Source: Pinus tabuliformis (lineage: Eukaryota; Streptophyta; Pinopsida; Pinales; Pinaceae). Taken from it: a stretch of DNA of 64,000 nucleotides. A program made the translations under genes and the position numbers. The notes under the pieces were generated by a model. That model had not been told where the DNA came from, ran no database searches, and saw only the letters and a program-made list of their open reading frames with translations. Shown in pieces: positions 57,413-64,000 of the stretch (position 1 is the first letter of the stretch; every line of letters begins with the position of its first letter). The DNA lies in NCBI GenBank assembly GCA_031772625.1, contig CM062810.1:452910014-452974013 (forward strand). Direction: 5' to 3'.

Positions 57413-58315
57413 TGTTGGGCATGGAATCCCCCCAAGGCATGTTTTAGCGCTTAAAGCCCAAGTTTTGACCGAATATTTTTGTAAAAGCTCTTTGAATTGC
57501 GGGTGTGGGGCATGAAAGTGTAATAGTCTAGTCATAGGTTTGTCCACCCTAGTTTTGTAATGTAATGTTTGCTCGGTAGACTAACCCATGGTGCGCGAGC
57601 CATGGAATTATATAAACAAAGTGAGGCTCTAAGTGTAAAAGAACCAATAATGAATGGAATAAAAGCATGAGAAGTCTAAATGATTGAGTCGAAGTGTAAA
57701 GCGTGTTTATGGGTCGTAGAGTAGGATAAAGCTCTATCGCTGAGTGTGTAGAGGCCTAGTAGTCCATAGCTAAGTGCGCAGACCCCTGAAGCTGAGTGCG
57801 CAGGGTAAGTCAAGTCTGTAACCATTGGGAGAATCAATAAAGAGGAGTTTTGCTATAATTTTGTGTATATTTTCCTGGTTTAATGCATGATTGGATATAA
57901 TTTGCAAGTATACTCTTTATTTATTATGTGAAATTGTATGAATGTTTTGTATTTATAATTATAACTTAAGACATTCAAATAGGCAAAGGTAATTAATTAA
58001 CATGGAAGATAAGGAAGATCTCAAGTATTAGCGTGGAGCATAGCACAACCCCTAGTTAGGGTTGTGCGAAGGTAGTGTATTAGGCTATAGGGAACGAGAA
58101 GTGCACGAAGTGACCTATGCATAGGAACAAATAGAGGACCAGTAGTACCTCCCAGATATCTCAAGGGTGCGGAAACATGGTTCTAGCACCCTCCCATACT
58201 ACTTCGGGTAAGACCTCAGTCCGCGCTCCGTGGACTACTACTAAAAGGGACAGGAGTACCGAGATTTTTTTGGCTAATTAACTCCAAACATGGGTGAGGC
58301 CCCAACAAGCCAAAA
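57413..58315 (+). repeat. 5' LTR of F3
   Basis: It begins TGTTGGGCATGGAATCCCCC and ends ...CCAACAAGCCAAAA, followed by TGGTTCTGTTGCAGGGAT (58318-58335), the primer site. It is about 900 bases and matches the F1 and F2 LTRs. Confidence 0.9.
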
Positions 58316-58384
58316 AATGGTTCTGTTGCAGGGATCGGGATCTACATAGAGATGTCTGATGTCATATCACCAGAATCTAACAAA

Positions 58385-61187
58385 GAAAGGAATTGAGGAT
58401 TGGTTGGATAGAAAGATTCATGAGTTCGCGTAGGAGGAAAATAGGAATCCATGACTATGAAAGGAAGAGTGGTTAGATTTCTACTTATATATGGATATCC
58501 ACTAAATTTTCTTTGCATTCTTCCCCACTAAGTTGTACGAGTGGATCACAAAGCTAGCAAATAGCCAAGGAAGGTGTAAACTTGACAAACCTATTTTGTG
58601 GACTCTAGAATTGGTACATAGACTGGAAGCATCAGATGACAAGATCGCACACGTTTTCGATCACTAGCTCAATCAAATCATAAGAGGATTCATCATCGAA
58701 TTTTTGGTAGATACTTCAGTCAGCTATAGCAAGGTAGAACAACACTTCCTCAAGGGACCATGAGGCAAGTACGTTAAATATTTGAACATTTGGATTAAAA
58801 TGCTCCTGTGTGAAAAGAGGGTTGTGCAAATAAATTAATGTTTGGGGCTATGCAGAGTGGGAGAATCTACAAAAATGAAGGTAGCACGGAACTAGAGACT
58901 AACCCCTTGATTTCACCTCCGCGAGGGGGCAAAGAAGAGCTCGCAAAGGTCTCGCAAAGAAGTGTGATCAATCTAATAAGCAGAGAATTCCACACATACA
59001 ACCCCCCACCCACACCACGACGAGTTTCACCATCTTCACCCCCGTCTTCACCCATACCACTTCCACCACCATCGTGAAGCAGTACGGCAAGTGTGATAAA
59101 GCTACCAGTATTCAAGGGAGTAGGGAATGAAGATCCGGACAAGTTTTGGTTCGTAATAAAAGATGTATGGGAAGCACAGGGTGTCATGTATGATAATATA
59201 AAGAAGGCAATGTTGGTTAGTGCTCTGCATGATCGCGTGCTGACCTGGTACATTAAGAATTCTAATGGAAATCTGAATGCAGGGATCATGGATATCCAAG
59301 ATGTGCTAAACAAAGAATTTAGTAGGCCAAAGTCCGAGGCCCAATCGATCATTGGATTCAAGGAAATCACAATGATACCAGGCAAGACCCCGTGGGAGTT
59401 GGATCAAAGACTGAAGTGCACAATTTGCGAAGTGAACATGAGATTAATAGATGAGAAACACTGTGAATGGTTCGTTTCATCGTTAACGCTGCATCTATGG
59501 AAACGGTTATCCTAACAAACCATAACCACTCAGGCTAAGGCTTTGGAGGTCGCGATGAGATTGCACGGGACTCCAATACAAGATCCTAACCTGGGAGTTC
59601 AGTAGATTCACATGTAGTTGAAAAATTTTGCCTGGAAATGTAGTGTTTGAAACAAGATAGGACAACCTTCCTAGAGATGTGAAACAAGGTATGATGCGTA
59701 AAATGCAATGGCTAGGGGCACGACAAGGATCAATGCTCGGTGTTCACGAATGACCTTGCGGGAGGAGGGCCAATGCCACTAAGACTAGAGGCACAAGCAG
59801 GACCAAGCGTGGTGCCTGCACTATGGTGCGTGATTTGTCAGATAGGAGGAAAGCATGCTACAGATGACTACCATCTATTACAGAAGTATACACAGAGATC
59901 ACAACAGTTGTTCTATAATTTCTACAGGTGAGTAGGACATGATGAGCGCACCTATAGAAGTTATGAGTTGATGATGGATCAAACTCCTACCTATAGAGTT
60001 CAGGCCGAAACATGACCCCTCAATCAAAATGTAGGAATGGTGTACACTAGATTTTAGGGGCGTAGAGGAGGCCAAGGAGGAGAGGGGTTAGGAAGAGATC
60101 GTAGACAACTGATATGTTACAATGGCAAAGCGCGAGGGCATTATGCCTGCGATTGTACAAATCCAATGCGACCATCATGCTTGTATTATACGTTGTTTGA
60201 CCATGAGATGGAGGATTGTCCCACACTTATAGCAAGGTTGCACAATAAAGGAGAACTCCAACCTTCCCCGACTCAGAATTTGCAAATGATGAGGTCTGAG
60301 CCACGCGAGGAAGACCCTAATGTAAATATCGTGCTCTAGAGTGGTATTATGACAGGGGATGACAAAGGCAAGTAGCCTGATGAAAGTACCTGGGTTCGCA
60401 AGGCTCCATAGTAGGAACCAGAATTTTATTTGCAGCGTGCTAAGGAGACCTTCATGGAAGCTAAGAGGAGCTTCGCTAATGCCCCCACTTCAGGAAGTAA
60501 AGACAGGATGGAGCCAGAAATGGACCCATTGATGCTCACTACATTCTTGGAGACATGCATGAAGTTATTGCGTGACAGCAAGGATGTAAAGGGGCTATAA
60601 GAAATCATAACTAGATGCACTGCAACCGCGACAGGAGAACCATGTGTAGTGCGGAAGCTTAGGAAACACATGACGCAAAAAATAAGGGAGATGAGATTGA
60701 CTGCACAGATCGGGAATATGAGATGGACCAAGTGATTATGGATCTAGGGTTAGACACAAACATCTTGCCCAAGCGGGCATGAGAGTGCATGGCCATGTTT
60801 GCGTTGCAATGGTCTCCTATCCAACTACAAATGGCGAACCAGAAAAAGATCCTACCTATGGGGATATTGTAGGGAATCACAGTAGATATCAAAGGAGCAA
60901 GCATGCTAGAAGATTTCAAAGTGATAGAGATTGTTGATGACAACAATCCCTACCCTATGCTCTTGGGAATAGTTTGGGCCACTAATATGAATGGAGTGAT
61001 AAACCTAAAGAAGTGCAAGATGATCTTTGAGAAAAATTATCTGCGCGTAGTGGTAACTTTAGACCCCGCAGAAGGATCGCACTACACGGAGCTGGTGCGC
61101 AACTACGATAGCAAAAATTACTTGGACTGCATCTACAAGATAACCACCTGTGAGCAAGACTGGGTAAATCCAACCACGGATGTCTGA
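58385..61187 (+). pseudogene. Gag and protease region of F3, broken
   Basis: Pieces: 58838-59077, a proline-rich segment (YNPPPTPRRVSPSSPPSSP); 59093-59515, the capsid-type domain (KLPVFKGVGNEDPDKFWFVIKDVWEAQGV, LHDRVLTWYIKNSNGN, EFSRPKSEAQ, KTPWELDQRLKCTI); knuckle-type words near 59820-60000 (LWCVICQIGGKHATDDYHLL) and 60110-60240; and protease at about 60720-61187, ending LEDFKVIEIVDDNNPYPMLLGIVWATNMNGVINLKKCKMIFEK. The order equals that of F1 and F2. Confidence 0.82.
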
Positions 61188-61969
61188 ATCTCTTGGGAGC
61201 GCGAAAGCTTCTACACATCAGATTCTGATGAGGAGATAGAACGATGGAAGAACCGGTTACACAAGGTAACCATGCTCATCTGTAACATGATGACGAGGTC
61301 ATTGCACTATGTAGCAATAGAGGTAAGAGATTTGCCTATGTATGATGGTTTAAGCAAGGTGGATGACATCCTGAACAAATTTGAACGAGAAGTGCTAGAA
61401 TAGCAGCGTTTCGACGCTCTAAAATGGGTATTGCAAGCTACGCCCACAAGATGGTGGGGTACGCACCAAAGAAGTTTTGAGGACTACATTGAATGTAGGA
61501 GGATCATGCACATGTAGTTTTGGAAGCCTCAGATGTGGTTAAAAAACAAGTATGATGAATGGGATGATCCACATGCACACTTTGCAAAATGAACAAAGGT
61601 CTATGGGGAAGAGCCACAACCTGAGTGGGTGCACTTGTTCTGTCATACCCTGGATATTATACCCTTGAATGGTATATAGAAATGGAGCTCTGCTATGGCA
61701 CAAACAAATGGGATATCTTGCGTGAAGGATTCCTGCTAACCTTCACATTTGAGCATCTTTGGTGGGATATTGTTGATGATGTGCTATAAGGAGTAAAAGC
61801 AGCTATCTCTAAAATACCCCAAGTGCCAATGGAAATGCTTCAGCCTAAATGGGTAACCCAACTAAGCTTCACACTAGAGTGTTACAACATGAACATTAAA
61901 GAAGATGATGAAGATCTGCGAAAAGTTAACATCCCAGAAACTAAAGGCTATCGCAAGGTTTAAGGGTCA

Positions 61970-63420
61970 TTGATTGAAGACCCTAACATTACTGTGGTGG
62001 TAAGGACAAAGCAGGTAAACATTGGTACGGAGGCTGAACCAAAGTATGTAATGCTCGGTGACTACTGGTATGATGCCACAATGGATAAGGTCGTTGAGTT
62101 ACTCTGCAAGTACCAAGACTTATTCCTGACCAAGATCACAGATTTAAAGGGGCTTGTTAGTGATTTAGGGGTGATGAAGATCACCCTAAAACCTTACAAA
62201 AATCCAGTTAAGCAAAGGCCTTATCGACTGAATCTGAAGTACAAGGAAAAGGTTTGTGTAGAACTAGACAAAATGCTCATAGCTGCAATCATTAAGCCAA
62301 TGGAAGAATCCGACTAGATAATCCCTATGGTAGTATAGGAGAAGAAGTAGAAGGGAAAGATAAGGATATGCGTGGACCTTAGGAAATTGAATGACGCCTG
62401 TGTACACGAGCCATTCCTGACTCCATTCACAGATGAAGTATTGGAAAATGTCGGCGGGAAAGAAGCATATTCTTTTACTAATGGATTCTTAGGGTACCAC
62501 CAGATCAAAATCGCATCGGAATATAGGAGAAAGGCCACCTTCGCGAATGAATGGGGCTATGTTCAATATACCATTATGTCGTTTAGGCTAAAGAATGTGT
62601 CAGCCATATTTTTATGCATATTTTTTGTAGCATTCAAAGAATATATCCACAAATTCCTCGAGGTCTATCTAGATGATTGGACTATATTCGGATTGGTTAA
62701 GTACCATGTAGCGAGCTTACGTTTGTTGTTGGATACTTGCCGACGAAACCAAATCACATTGAACCTCAAAAATTGTACATTTCTCGTTCCTTTTAGGAAC
62801 TTGTTGGGACATGTGGTCTGCAAATAGGGACTAATGGTAGAACCCACGAAGATTGCATTAATTCTGAATTTGGAAGCATCACAAAGTCTTAAACAATTGC
62901 GCACTACCTTGGCACATACGGGTACTACAGGAAGTTCATCAAAAGCTATGCCCAAATCACTGTGCCAATGGAGAAACTGTTGAAAGAGGATGTCACATTC
63001 TATTGGAATGATGATTGCTTGAAGAGCCTGGAGGTACTAAAAGAGAAATTGGCCTATGCCCCAATCCTGGTCTTCCCAAAATGAGATGTGGAGTTTCATG
63101 TCCATGTTGACATGTCATGTATAGCACTGGGAGTGGTGCTAACACAAGAGGGTGGAGAGGGCTTGGATTACCCAATCACATTCGCAAGTCACAGGTTGTA
63201 CAAAGAAGAAAAAATCTATTCCACAACCGAATGCGAGGGGTTGGCTATGGTGTACACACTCCAAAAATACCGACACTATTTGCTAGGAGGACATTTCAAT
63301 ATGTATACCGACCATTCTGCGCTAAAATACTTGGTCAGTAAGCCTGTGTTGGGGGCCACATATGCAGGTGGTTCTTATTGTTCCAAGAATATGACTTTGA
63401 TGTCATGATGAAGCGTCGAC
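61970..63420 (+). pseudogene. RT and RNase H of F3, broken
   Basis: 61970-62317 is the RT lead-in (TEAEPKYVMLGDYWYDATMDKVVELLCKYQDLFLTKITDLKGLVSDLGVMKITLKP). 62372-62827 is the palm (MDLRKLNDACVHEPFLTPFTDEVLENVGGKEAYSFTNGFLGYHQIKIASEYRRKATFANEWG, HKFLEVYLDDWTIFG). RNase H at 63088-63408 reads MEFHVHVDMSCIALGVVLTQEGGEGLDYPITFASHRLYKEEKIYSTTECEGLAMVYTLQKYRHYLLGGHFNMYTDHSALKYL. This is the clearest RNase H of the F family. Confidence 0.88.
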
Positions 63421-63679
63421 GCCTTAATGTAAGACTGGATCACTTGTCACGTATTGAGATGGGAGAGGAACCTACTAGTTTGGAGGAAGGATTACCTGAT
63501 GCACAGCTCTTTGTTGTGCACTTCGCAAAAGGTCACTTTGAAGATATAATCCACTTTCTAATAACAGGGACTGCGCAGAAGGAATACTCCATCCACCAGA
63601 AGAAGGAACTGGTGGTGCGCGCAACTGATTTTTCAGTCATAATGGGGAACCTATACAAAATGGGTAATGATGAGATACT

Positions 63680-64000
63680 GCGAACGTACGTACATGAATT
63701 TGAACGAAGTAATATCCTCACAAAAGCACATGGGGGATTTGCAAGAGGAAACTATGCAGGACAAGCGACTGTGGAAAAGATTCTCTATGAAGGGTTGTGG
63801 TGGCTAGCCCTTCATCAGGATTCAAAAGCACACTGTAAGGCCTGTGATATATGTCAATGGATAGGTAAACCATCTCAAAGGAACGAGATGCCTTTGAATT
63901 CACAAATGATGTTGCAGCCCTTCAAAAAATTGGCAATAGACTTTGTAGGACCTATCAAACCTCAAGGAAAAATGGGTGGGCGATACATTATCACGGTGAC
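63680..64000 (+). pseudogene. Start of integrase of F3
   Basis: The zinc-finger region (H near TKAHGGFARGNYAG, then HCKACDICQW) and the beginning of the core (NSQMMLQPFKKLAIDFVGPIKPQG) are readable up to the edge of the window. Confidence 0.8.

Larger units (their letters stand above)
57413..64000 (+). mobile_element. F3: Ty3/gypsy element, 5' part, runs off the right edge
   Basis: Parts in order are 5' LTR (57413-58315), primer site, gag, protease, the protease-RT connecting segment, RT, RNase H and the start of integrase. The right part lies outside the window. It is broken dozens of times. The sequence is of the same family as F1 and F2. The expected left target duplication is CTGGT (57408-57412). 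Because the second LTR is missing, no age can be given. Confidence 0.9.

Noticed and set aside
62920-62940. CTACAGGAAG in F3 as another copy of the G1 motif
   Set aside because: It is a single occurrence within RT coding (GYYRKF); isolated CTACAGG words elsewhere (about 47280, 54823, 59921) are at chance frequency.

Overview
The window is plant nuclear DNA made almost entirely of nested LTR retrotransposons. I recognise no host gene, rRNA, tRNA or CRISPR array. The plant assignment rests on Ty3/gypsy pol of the Athila/Tat type, extra reading frames 3' of pol (a Tat-lineage habit), Ty1/copia elements with an initiator-tRNA-Met primer site, and the nesting density. A large, repeat-rich genome such as a gymnosperm would fit, but the sequence does not prove it.

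Left block (1-21303). A Ty1/copia element (CopA, minus strand) is the host. It survives as 9172-9540 and 17339-18266, both inside its reverse transcriptase (RT)/integrase region. Three elements lie in it. G1 (1-9171, plus) is a Ty3/gypsy element whose pol is open from the window edge to base 3069; it has a broken extra 3' ORF and a 2.1 kb 3' LTR. G2 (9541-17333, minus) is a complete insertion with target duplication CTCTA; it keeps gag and protease, but no RT or integrase was recognised. CopB (18267 to about 21303, minus) is a second copia element.

Right block (about 22445-64000). A gag-only Ty3-type element with very long LTRs (E, minus strand) is the host. Its 3' LTR is about 22445-26063, its interior is 26064-27938 plus 49142-50259, and its 5' LTR is 50260-50373 plus 56209-57412. 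Into it went F2 (minus, 27939-49136, target duplication GTGAG), CopC (plus, 50374-56203, target duplication TCCTT) and F3 (plus, 57413 to beyond the window). F2 carries F1 (plus, 28513-37907), a member of its own family, inside its 3' LTR in opposite orientation. F1, F2 and F3 are one Ty3/gypsy family with an added 3' ORF.

The strongest unexplained signal is in G1. A 7-base core, CTACAGG, or its reverse complement occurs about 29 times between 3539 and 8552, where chance predicts about one. It forms a 20-bp-spaced array ending in a hairpin, a 15-bp-spaced array, a 33/36-bp coding repeat in the extra ORF, and clusters in both orientations in the LTR. It looks like a DNA- or RNA-level recognition site that was also built into a protein.

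All LTR divergences were counted by eye on parts of each LTR and are rough.
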